A stretch of DNA of 44,825 nt, taken from NCBI GenBank assembly GCA_015056205.1, contig SVGS01000026.1, positions 1 through 44,825 of the forward strand, given 5' to 3'. Positions 38,101 to 44,825 of the stretch are shown here, in pieces. A program made the translations under genes and the position numbers. This DNA comes from Clostridiales bacterium. GTDB taxonomy: Bacteria; Bacillota; Clostridia; Christensenellales; Aristaeellaceae. The notes beneath the pieces are model-generated. The model saw nothing but the letters and a program-made list of their open reading frames with translations, did no database searches and was not told where the DNA came from. The first letter of the stretch is position 1; each line of letters opens with the position of its first letter.

Positions 38101-39147
38101 CTGGCTCAGAAACGCATGACCATTTATGATATCGCCCGGGAGGCGGGGGTTTCCGCCGCTACGGTCACCCGCGTGCTGAAGGATTCCCCCAGCGTGCGGG
38201 AGGATACCCGGAAAAAGGTGCGCGAGGTGATCGACGCCTACGGATACTCGCCCAGCTCGGTGGCACAGGATCTGGGCAGCGGGAACACGAAAACGATCGG
38301 CGTGATTCTTCCGAGCCTGCGGAATCCCTATTTTGACGTGCTGGTTTCCGCCGCGGAGGATGAAGCCCGGACCCGCGGCTATTCCATATCGCTGTATCAG
38401 CTGCCGAGGGCGGGGGAGATTACCGCGCAGGTGGTGGAGAGCCTGATTGCCCGCCGGCTCAGCGGCGCCTTCTTTATCGGCGGCATGGACGACGTGGACC
38501 GGCAGGATCTGCGGGAGATGCTGGAGCGGCTGGGAAAATACATGCCCATCGTGGCGATCTGCCCGCCCCGGAAGGATCTGGGCTTCATCTGCATGTTCAA
38601 CAATCTGGACAACGCGATGCGCCAGGCGGTTCGCCATCTGTACCTGCTGGGGCACCGGAGATTCGCCATGATCGGCGGGGCGCCGCGTCTGCAGGATTCC
38701 GGGATCCGGGCCCTTTCCTTTCTCGACGAGCTGAAGACGCTGGGGCTTCCGGATCCGCCGGATTACGGACATATGGGAGGCGGCACGCCGGAGGACGGCA
38801 TGCGGGAAAGCTTCCGCCTGATGACCGGGCTTCCGGGCGCCGAACGGCCTACTGCCATTCTCGCCTACAACGATCTGGTGGCGCTCGGCGCGCTGCATCA
38901 GCTGCGGCAGATGGGATTCCGCCTGCCAGAGGATGTGGCGGTCATCGGATGTGACAACCAGTTTTTCTGCCCCTATACCGATCCTCCGCTGACCTCCATC
39001 GATATGCAGGCGGAGGAGCATGCCCGCAGCGCCATCCGGGAGCTGCTTTCCGCTTCCGAAAACCATTCCGCCACCATCGTCCGCGACGCAACGCTGATCG
39101 TCCGGGAGAGCTGCGGAGCGAAGCTGGGCTGGAGAGAACGGTTCTGA
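38101..39147 (+). CDS. LacI family transcriptional regulator
   Basis: A DNA-binding repressor of the LacI/GalR type, about 348 residues if started at CTG 38101 and 343 from ATG 38116. The AAGGAGGGG site ends 7 bases before the CTG but 22 before the ATG. The extra residues AQKR give the usual start MAQKRMTIYDIAREAGVSAA, so I favour the rare CTG start. The helix-turn-helix is TIYDIAREAGVSAATVTRVL, followed by the hinge region SPSSVAQDLGSGNTKTIGVI. The sugar-sensing part is a periplasmic-binding fold with AILAYNDLVALGAL and VIGCDNQFFCPYTDPPLTSI near the end. It stands between the importer/lyase operon (divergent, with an operator) and the beta-glucuronidase gene 46 bases downstream, and should control both in response to a breakdown product. 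Confidence 0.92.
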   Translation: MAQKRMTIYDIAREAGVSAATVTRVLKDSPSVREDTRKKVREVIDAYGYSPSSVAQDLGSGNTKTIGVILPSLRNPYFDVLVSAAEDEARTRGYSISLYQLPRAGEITAQVVESLIARRLSGAFFIGGMDDVDRQDLREMLERLGKYMPIVAICPPRKDLGFICMFNNLDNAMRQAVRHLYLLGHRRFAMIGGAPRLQDSGIRALSFLDELKTLGLPDPPDYGHMGGGTPEDGMRESFRLMTGLPGAERPTAILAYNDLVALGALHQLRQMGFRLPEDVAVIGCDNQFFCPYTDPPLTSIDMQAEEHARSAIRELLSASENHSATIVRDATLIVRESCGAKLGWRERF

Positions 39148-39193
39148 AGAAAAAGAAGTCCTGAAGAAAAGGAATTCAAAGGAGGTTTCCGCT

Positions 39194-40957
39194 ATGCTTT
39201 ATCCCCAGGCCAATACCGCCCGCGCCGTGATGGATCTTTCCGGATTCTGGTCCTTCCGGCTGCGCGAGACGGATCCGTGGCAGACCATCGCCGTTCCCGC
39301 TTCCTATAACGATCTGAGCCCGGACCCGGCTTTCCGGAAGCACTGCGGGCTCGCCTGGTACAGGACCCGGATTACGCTTCCTTCCTTTTTTGCGGGACAG
39401 CGGGTGGTTCTCCGCTTCGACGCGGTGACGCATTCCTGCCGGGTTTTTCTGAACGGAGAGCAGATCTGCTCCCACCGGGGCGGCTTCCTGCCCTTTGAGA
39501 CGGAGCTGACTGGCCTCATGGCTCCGGGAGAAACCGCGGAGCTGACCGTCGAGGTGGATAACCGGATCAACCACGATACCCTGCCCATTGGCGTGGAAAA
39601 CGGCATTGCCTTTTTCGGCTCCGACAACCAGGGGATCACCGCGGTCGAAGCCGGCAAGCGCCTGCAGGAGGAGAAGGGGATCAACCGGCCCGCCTTCGAT
39701 TTCTTTAATTACGCCGGCATCAACCGCCCGGTGCGGATCTATACGACGCCGAAGGAGTATATCCGGGACGTGACGCTGATTCCCTCCCTGGACGGGACAG
39801 TGAAATTCGAGGCGGACGCGCCGGGAATCGATCCGGAGCGGATTTCCCTGACGATTCTGGACGCGGAGGGCCGGACGGCGGCCGAGGGGCGCGGGGTCTC
39901 CGGAGAAATCCGGATCGCGAATCCGCATCTCTGGGAGCCGCGGCCCGGTACCCCCTATCTCTATACCGCGGTCTTCCGGGCCGGCGGGGACGAGTATTCG
40001 CTGCCGCTCGGAATCCGGGAGGCGCGGGTGGAGGGGAACCGCTTCCTGATCAACGGGAAGCCCTTCCGCTTTCACGGCCCGTGCAAGCACGAGGACAGCC
40101 CCTTCCGCGGACGGGGAACGGACGCCGTGGTCAACCTGACGGATATCAATCTGTTTCACTGGCTGCACGCCAACTGCTTCCGAACCAGCCACTATCCCTA
40201 CGCGGAGGAAATGTATTCCCTCTGCGACCGGGAGGGGATTGTGATCGTGGACGAAACCCCGGCCGTGGGCATGTGGGCGGACGAGCATTACGGATGGAAC
40301 CTGGCGGAGTATCACGCCGAAGTGCTGCGGGAGATGATCCGGCGGGACAAAAACCATCCCTGCGTGGTGGTGTGGAGCCTCGGAAACGAGCCCTCCACCG
40401 ATGTCTATCCCGAAAAGGCCAGGGATTACTGGATGCCGCTGTACCGCCTGGCGCATGAGGCGGATCCCCAGAACCGGCCGGTGACCCTCGTGGGATGCCA
40501 GAATATCTACGAGAAGGATCTGACCATTCCGGCGATGGATATCGTCTTTATCAACCGGTATTACGGCTGGTACAATCTGTCCGGCGATCTGGAGGCGGCG
40601 AAGTATGCCCTGCGGATGGAGCTGGACTGGTGGGAGGACCGGGGCAAACCCGTCGTGCTCTCCGAATACGGAGCGGATACGATTTCCGGCCTGCACGGCG
40701 CCGCGGCGGAAATGTTCACGGAAGAATTCCAGGTGGCGTTCTATGAAGCCGTGAGCGAATGCCTGGACGAGCGGGATTTTATCGCGGGAGAGATGCCCTG
40801 GAATTTCGCCGACTTCAGCACCGAACAGGGCCCGATGCGGGCGGGCGGAAACCGGAAAGGGCTCTTTTCCCGGGACCGCCGGCCGAAAATGGCCGCGCAT
40901 TATTTCCGTAAACGCTGGGGGCAGATGGAAGAGAACCAAAATGGCTTGAAAACCTGA
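39194..40957 (+). CDS. uidA: GH2 beta-glucuronidase
   Basis: A 587-residue retaining glycosidase of family 2 that removes terminal beta-D-glucuronic acid. Order: jelly-roll sugar-binding domain (about 1-180, DLSGFWSFRL at 14-23), immunoglobulin-like domain (about 180-275) and TIM barrel (about 276-570). The acid/base is E399 in WSLGNEPS and the nucleophile E491 in LSEYGADT. GGNRKGLFSRDRRPK carries the N-x-K pair (N553, K555) that recognises the carboxylate and separates glucuronidases from galactosidases. The segment FGSDNQGITAVEAGKRLQEE inside the first domain is a loop insertion that may shape access. No signal peptide. AAAGGAGG precedes the ATG. It sits with lacI and the GH88/lyase operon and would remove saturated glucuronate ends. 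Confidence 0.93.
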   Translation: MLYPQANTARAVMDLSGFWSFRLRETDPWQTIAVPASYNDLSPDPAFRKHCGLAWYRTRITLPSFFAGQRVVLRFDAVTHSCRVFLNGEQICSHRGGFLPFETELTGLMAPGETAELTVEVDNRINHDTLPIGVENGIAFFGSDNQGITAVEAGKRLQEEKGINRPAFDFFNYAGINRPVRIYTTPKEYIRDVTLIPSLDGTVKFEADAPGIDPERISLTILDAEGRTAAEGRGVSGEIRIANPHLWEPRPGTPYLYTAVFRAGGDEYSLPLGIREARVEGNRFLINGKPFRFHGPCKHEDSPFRGRGTDAVVNLTDINLFHWLHANCFRTSHYPYAEEMYSLCDREGIVIVDETPAVGMWADEHYGWNLAEYHAEVLREMIRRDKNHPCVVVWSLGNEPSTDVYPEKARDYWMPLYRLAHEADPQNRPVTLVGCQNIYEKDLTIPAMDIVFINRYYGWYNLSGDLEAAKYALRMELDWWEDRGKPVVLSEYGADTISGLHGAAAEMFTEEFQVAFYEAVSECLDERDFIAGEMPWNFADFSTEQGPMRAGGNRKGLFSRDRRPKMAAHYFRKRWGQMEENQNGLKT

Positions 40958-40965
40958 AAATTCCG

Positions 40966-40994
40966 TTGACAAGCCAATGGAACGATGATATGAT
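40966..40994 (+). promoter_or_regulatory. Promoter of the str operon
   Basis: Perfect TTGACA (40966-40971), 17-base spacer, TATGAT (40989-40994), immediately after the glucuronidase gene. The leader to 41078 is GC-rich with possible weak hairpins. Confidence 0.88.
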
Positions 40995-41077
40995 AGCCAA
41001 GTTGCAGCATGCTCCCGGGAGAGGTGTGCTTCTTTAAGGCGCGCTTTTCGGGAGGAGAAAGGAGGACGGATGACCGG

Positions 41078-41320
41078 ATGGAAATGCTGAAAAGCGGAGC
41101 TTCCAAAGTGGTGGGAACCAGGCAGGTTCTTCGGGCGCTGAAGGCCGGCCGTCTTTCCAGGGCTTACGTTGGGAACGATGCGGATACCTACATCTATCAG
41201 CAGGTGGTCCGCGCGGCGGAGGAAGCCGGGGTTCCCTGCGTGAGGGTGGCAACCATGAAGGAGCTGGGAATGCTCTGCGGCGTGGCGGTTCCCGCGGCGG
41301 CCGCCGGGGTTCTCCGGTAA
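41078..41320 (+). CDS. Ribosomal protein L7Ae/eL8-like protein (YbxF-type)
   Basis: An 80-residue RNA-binding protein that in Bacillota precedes rpsL in the str operon and binds kink-turn RNA. GTRQVLRALKAGRLSRAYVG and VRVATMKELGMLCGV follow the family pattern, with the conserved VATMKELG loop involved in RNA contact. The ATG at 41078 is preceded by GGAGG at 12 bases; an in-frame ATG two codons later is possible. The end AVPAAAAGVLR is a little diverged from the usual Cys-containing GV-A-A-A end. Gene order with rpsL, rpsG, fusA and tuf confirms the assignment. Confidence 0.88.
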   Translation: MEMLKSGASKVVGTRQVLRALKAGRLSRAYVGNDADTYIYQQVVRAAEEAGVPCVRVATMKELGMLCGVAVPAAAAGVLR

Positions 41321-41343
41321 CTTCGGTTCTTATTTCGCCTTAG

Positions 41344-41366
41344 AGATCCTGAGGGTTGCAGGATCT
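41344..41366 (+). promoter_or_regulatory. Hairpin in the leader of rpsL
   Basis: A perfect 8-base-pair stem AGATCCTG/CAGGATCT with a 7-base loop, 27 bases before the rpsL start and without a T run. It may be a processing or ribosomal-protein feedback site. Confidence 0.45.
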
Positions 41367-41393
41367 TGAGGATATTATTCAGGAGGTGCACTC

Positions 41394-41768
41394 ATGCCCA
41401 CTATTAATCAGCTTGTCCGTAAGGGCCGTGAACGGGCTGCCAAAAAGCCGACCGCTCCTATTCTGCAGGGTTGCCCGCAGAAGCGCGGTGTGTGCCTGAG
41501 CGTTAAAACGCAGACGCCCAAGAAGCCGAACTCCGCCCTGCGGAAAATCGCGAGAATCCGCCTGACGAACTCCATCGAAGGTACCTGCTACATCCCCGGT
41601 ATCGGCCACAACCTGCAGGAACACAGCGTTGTGCTGATCCGCGGCGGCCGTGTGCGGGATCTGCCCGGTGTTCGTTACCACATCATCCGCGGCGCTCTTG
41701 ATACCGCCGGTGTGGCCAAGCGGATGCAGGCGCGTTCCCTGTATGGCGCCAAGCGCCCGAAGAAGTAA
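41394..41768 (+). CDS. rpsL: 30S ribosomal protein S12
   Basis: A 124-residue protein of the 30S decoding centre. [11 protein letters not shown] (41-51) and [17 protein letters not shown] (71-87) are unmistakable. K43 is kept, but position 88 is Arg (RVRDLPG) where E. coli and most bacteria have Lys (RVKDLPG). Lys-to-Arg at this site is a classical streptomycin-resistance change. Position 88 is encoded by CGG at 41655-41657. CAGGAGG precedes the start. It is the second gene of the str operon. Confidence 0.99.
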   Translation: MPTINQLVRKGRERAAKKPTAPILQGCPQKRGVCLSVKTQTPKKPNSALRKIARIRLTNSIEGTCYIPGIGHNLQEHSVVLIRGGRVRDLPGVRYHIIRGALDTAGVAKRMQARSLYGAKRPKK

Positions 41769-41975
41769 GGAGCAGCGCTGCCGCCGCAGTCTGAAACGGA
41801 GTTTTACGGAAGCTTCAGGCCGTCCGGTTCTTCGGAACAGGAACCGGGAGGGGCGGAAGACAGAAGAGGCTTCGGCTGATCTGATCGTGATCAGGGTTCC
41901 GGGATGCTGACCCGGAACGGGAAGAAGAGGCAGACAGATTACTTACATCAGGAAAAAATTTGAGGAGGGAAACCT
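41769..41975 (+). other. 207-base structured spacer between rpsL and rpsG
   Basis: No gene. Three inverted repeats can fold: CCGGTTC/GAACCGG (about 41823-41847), CTGATC/GATCAG (about 41877-41893) and TCCGGG/CCCGGA (about 41897-41917). In Proteobacteria the S12-S7 spacer holds the S7 feedback site; this may be a clostridial counterpart. GAGGAGG for rpsG is at the end. Confidence 0.5.
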
Positions 41976-42446
41976 ATGCCCCGTCGCGGTTTTGTACCCA
42001 AACGTGAAGTACTGCCGGATCCCGTATACGGGACCACGGTTGTGACCAAACTGATCAATCAGATCATGCTGGACGGAAAGCGCGGAGTTGCGCAGAACGT
42101 CTGCTATCAGGCGTTTCAGACCGTAGCCCAGAAGACCGGCAAGGAAGCCAACGACGTGTTCCAGGAAGCCCTGAACAACGTGGCTCCGCAGCTGGAAGTC
42201 AAGGCCCGCCGGGTCGGCGGCGCGACCTATCAGGTCCCGATCGAGATCCGCCCCGAGCGCCGTCAGACGCTGGCCCTGCGCTGGATCGTCGATTTCGCCC
42301 GGAAACGCGGAGAGAAGACCATGGCAGAACGGCTGGCCGCTGAACTGATGGATGCTTCCAACAATACCGGCAACGCCGTGAAGCGCAAGGAAGAAATGCA
42401 CCGTATGGCTGAGGCCAACAAGGCATTCGCTCACTACCGCTGGTAA
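41976..42446 (+). CDS. rpsG: 30S ribosomal protein S7
   Basis: A 156-residue primary 16S rRNA-binding protein of the 30S head. It has the usual [19 protein letters not shown] start, [20 protein letters not shown] and [20 protein letters not shown], and ends AFAHYRW as in most Bacillota. Length is standard. Third gene of the str operon; fusA follows after 54 bases. It also often acts as the feedback repressor of this operon. Confidence 0.99.
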   Translation: MPRRGFVPKREVLPDPVYGTTVVTKLINQIMLDGKRGVAQNVCYQAFQTVAQKTGKEANDVFQEALNNVAPQLEVKARRVGGATYQVPIEIRPERRQTLALRWIVDFARKRGEKTMAERLAAELMDASNNTGNAVKRKEEMHRMAEANKAFAHYRW

Positions 42447-42500
42447 GAAACGTTTCACCTGTGAAACCAAAGCAGCAGCTGAAAGGAGCAATAACCGAAC

Positions 42501-44612
42501 ATGCCCAGAAGCCATCCCCTTGAAAGAGTCCGGAACATCGGTATCATGGCGCATATCGATGCCGGAAAGACGACCACCACCGAGCGGATCCTTTTCTACA
42601 CCGGAAAGAACCATCGGATCGGCGAGACGCACGAGGGCACGGCGACCATGGACTGGATGGCCCAGGAACAGGAGCGCGGCATTACCATTACTTCCGCCGC
42701 CACCACCTGCTTCTGGCACGATCCCCATGATCCCAACAACGCCCAGAAACAATACCGGATCAACATCATTGACACTCCCGGCCACGTGGATTTCACGGTC
42801 GAGGTGGAACGCAGCCTTCGCGTGCTGGACGGCGCGGTCAGCGTCTTCTGCGCCAAGGGCGGCGTGGAGCCCCAGAGTGAAACCGTGTGGAAGCAGGCGG
42901 AGACCTATCATGTTCCCCGGATGGCGTACGTCAACAAGATGGACATCACCGGCGCGGATTTCTTCCGCGTTGTGGATATGATGAAGGACCGCCTCGGCGC
43001 GAATGCCGTACCGATTCAGCTTCCCATCGGGAAGGAAAACGATTTCCGTGGGATCATCGACCTGGTGCGGATGCGCGCGGAGATTTACTACGACGATCTC
43101 GGACAGGACGTCCGGGATGAGGAAATCCCCGCCGAGCTGATGGACATGGCGAACGAGTACCGCGCCAATCTGATCGAGAAGGTTGCGGAGACAGACGATA
43201 CCCTGATGGAGAAATTCCTGGAAGGGGAAGAGCTGACCGAAGAGGAAATCCGGAGCGCGATCCGCAAGTGCACGATCGCCTGCACCATGAATCCGGTGCT
43301 GTGCGGCACGAGCTACCGCAACAAGGGCGTACAGCCCCTGCTGGACGCCGTGATCGACTATATGCCCAGCCCACTGGACATTCCCGCGATCGACGGCACG
43401 GATCCGGATGATCCGGAAAAGAAGATGGTGCGTCACCCCAGCGATGACGAGCCCTTCTCCGCCCTGGCCTTCAAGATCATGGTGGACCCCTTTGTGGGAA
43501 AACTGGCCTTCTTCCGCGTTTATTCCGGCACTCTGGCCGCCGGAAACTACGTGATGAACAGCACCAAGCAGAAGCGGGAAAGACTGAGCCGCATTATGCT
43601 GATGCACGCGAATCACCGGGAAGAGGTCGATATGATTTATACCGGCGAGATCGCCGGAGCCGTCGGACTGAAGGATACAACCACCGGCGATACCCTGTGC
43701 GACGAGAATCACCAGATCATTCTGGAGAGCATGGTCTTCCCGGATCCGGTGATCGAGGTGGCCATCGAGCCCAAGACCCGCGCGGGCCAGGAGAAGATGA
43801 CCTACGCGCTGCAGCGCCTGGCGGAAGAAGATCCGACCTTCAAGACCTACACGAACCAGGAGACCGGACAGACGATTATCGCCGGCATGGGCGAGCTCCA
43901 TCTGGAGATTATCGTGGACCGGCTGCTGCGTGAGTTCAAGGTTGAGGCAACCGTCGGCAAGCCCCAGGTTACCTACAAGGAAACCATCCGGAAGCCCGCG
44001 AAGGCGGAAGGACGCTATGTGCGGCAGACCGGCGGCCACGGCCAGTACGGTCACTGCTGGATCGAGATCGAACCTCAGGAGCCCGGCAAGGGATACGAGT
44101 TCGAGAGCCGGATCGTGGGCGGCGTGATTCCGAAGGAATTCATCAACCCCATCGATCAGGGGATTCAGGAAGCCGCCAAGAGCGGCGCGATCGCCGGCTA
44201 CGAAGTGGTCAACTTCAAGGCCGCGGTTACGGACGGTTCGTACCACGATGTGGACAGCTCTGAAATGGCCTACAAGATCGCGGCCAGCATGGCGTTCAAG
44301 GAAGCGGTCCGTAAAGCGGATCCCTGCCTGATGGAACCCATGATGAAGGTCGAGGTCATCGTGCCGGACCAGTACCTGGGCGATGTGATGGGGAATATCT
44401 CCAGCCGCCGCGGCCGGGTGGAAGGCACAGAGATGAGAGGCCAGGATCAGATTATTCATGCTTATGTTCCGCTGAGCGAGATGTTCGGCTACACCACCGA
44501 TCTTCGTTCACGCACTCAGGGCCGCGGCATGTTCACCATGCAGTTCGACCACTACGAGGAAGTGCCGAAGAGCGTTGCCGAGAAGATCATCGGAAAGCGG
44601 AGCGGCAACTGA
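42501..44612 (+). CDS. fusA: Elongation factor G
   Basis: A 703-residue translational GTPase that moves tRNAs and mRNA after peptide bond formation. The G-domain has AHIDAGKTT (17-25), [11 protein letters not shown] (switch I end), DTPGHVDFT and [10 protein letters not shown]. Domain IV has [20 protein letters not shown] and the conserved tip, and the end is domain V with [17 protein letters not shown]. Length is normal for bacterial EF-G1, and it is in its usual place, so it is the main copy rather than EF-G2 or a TetM-like protection protein. AAAGGAG precedes the ATG. Confidence 0.99.
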   Translation: MPRSHPLERVRNIGIMAHIDAGKTTTTERILFYTGKNHRIGETHEGTATMDWMAQEQERGITITSAATTCFWHDPHDPNNAQKQYRINIIDTPGHVDFTVEVERSLRVLDGAVSVFCAKGGVEPQSETVWKQAETYHVPRMAYVNKMDITGADFFRVVDMMKDRLGANAVPIQLPIGKENDFRGIIDLVRMRAEIYYDDLGQDVRDEEIPAELMDMANEYRANLIEKVAETDDTLMEKFLEGEELTEEEIRSAIRKCTIACTMNPVLCGTSYRNKGVQPLLDAVIDYMPSPLDIPAIDGTDPDDPEKKMVRHPSDDEPFSALAFKIMVDPFVGKLAFFRVYSGTLAAGNYVMNSTKQKRERLSRIMLMHANHREEVDMIYTGEIAGAVGLKDTTTGDTLCDENHQIILESMVFPDPVIEVAIEPKTRAGQEKMTYALQRLAEEDPTFKTYTNQETGQTIIAGMGELHLEIIVDRLLREFKVEATVGKPQVTYKETIRKPAKAEGRYVRQTGGHGQYGHCWIEIEPQEPGKGYEFESRIVGGVIPKEFINPIDQGIQEAAKSGAIAGYEVVNFKAAVTDGSYHDVDSSEMAYKIAASMAFKEAVRKADPCLMEPMMKVEVIVPDQYLGDVMGNISSRRGRVEGTEMRGQDQIIHAYVPLSEMFGYTTDLRSRTQGRGMFTMQFDHYEEVPKSVAEKIIGKRSGN

Positions 44613-44656
44613 CAGAAAACAGATCATAACGGATCGATCTAAGGAGGGAAATTCCA

Positions 44657-44825
44657 ATGGCGAAAGGACATTACGAGCGGACAAAGCCCCATGTTAATAT
44701 CGGAACCATCGGACACGTGGACCACGGCAAGACCACGCTGACCGCCGCGATCACCATGACGCTGGCTCTGAAGGGCGAAGCCCAGGCCATGCGGTATGAC
44801 GAAATCGACAAGGCGCCGGAAGAGA
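44657..44825 (+). CDS. tuf: Elongation factor Tu (N-terminal part, runs off the window)
   Basis: The first 56 codons are present: [20 protein letters not shown], then [13 protein letters not shown] with the P-loop GHVDHGKTT (19-27), up to [10 protein letters not shown] in switch I. EF-Tu carries aminoacyl-tRNA to the ribosome. AAGGAGGG lies 9 bases before the ATG. It is the last visible gene of the str operon, 44 bases after fusA. Confidence 0.98.
   Translation, partial: MAKGHYERTKPHVNIGTIGHVDHGKTTLTAAITMTLALKGEAQAMRYDEIDKAPEE

Noticed and set aside
1..44825. tRNA, rRNA or complete insertion sequence
   Set aside because: I looked for cloverleaf ends, conserved rRNA stretches and transposase motifs and saw none beyond the serine recombinase fragment.

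Overview
The window looks like chromosomal DNA of an anaerobic, GC-rich member of the Bacillota (Clostridia), most likely a gut or rumen commensal; a Christensenellales/Aristaeella-like lineage is my guess. The evidence is the Gram-positive str operon order (L7Ae-like protein, rpsL, rpsG, fusA, tuf), strong AGGAGG ribosome sites, consensus sigma-A promoters, a FeoAB fusion with a FeoB-associated Cys-rich protein, and several glycan-degradation genes. No tRNA, rRNA or CRISPR array is visible.

Layout. 1-2260: the end of an Hsp20 gene, a cluster of TGCAACC repeats, and a minus-strand operon of HxlR regulator, radical SAM protein and nitroreductase. 2260-9300: an AT-rich accessory island. It opens with remnants of a phage tail gene and a serine recombinase. 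It then holds an EF-hand protein, a small membrane protein, a decayed stretch, a secreted DUF6273/TPR protein, a secreted LHH-type nuclease toxin with a SMI1/KNR4 immunity gene, and a zinc-ribbon membrane protein. 9300-24000: GC-rich chromosome with oligoendopeptidase F, an UlaG-like lactonase, a HAD phosphatase, glycerol-1-phosphate dehydrogenase beside a complete Fe3+/sugar-phosphate-type ABC importer with an unusual fused permease, 5-formyl-THF cyclo-ligase, Tex, and a GH3 beta-glucosidase. 24000-26820: ferrous iron uptake (FeoAB plus a 56-residue Cys-rich partner) and, divergently, a promoter-hairpins-terminator unit that looks like an uncatalogued small RNA with an exposed anti-Shine-Dalgarno segment. 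26950-29700: a GH27 enzyme and a secreted ComEC-type metallo-beta-lactamase protein on a Pro/Thr-rich stalk.

29737-40957 is one acidic-polysaccharide utilisation locus, probably for glycosaminoglycan-like oligosaccharides. A CUT1 importer (binding protein, two permeases, no ATPase) is followed by a heparinase II/III-like lyase, a DUF2264 protein and a GH88 unsaturated glucuronyl hydrolase, the last three joined by 4-base stop/start overlaps. A divergent LacI regulator and a GH2 beta-glucuronidase complete it. The enzymes lack signal peptides, so I infer import of oligosaccharides followed by cytoplasmic lyase and glucuronidase action. The binding-protein gene carries a one-base frameshift. 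The right end (40966-44825) is the str operon, running off the window inside tuf. Its S12 protein has Arg instead of Lys at position 88, a substitution known for streptomycin resistance.

The best candidates for undescribed biology are the island's secreted nuclease/immunity locus with its unexplained neighbours, the small RNA next to feoAB, and the extended permease beside the glycerol-1-phosphate dehydrogenase.
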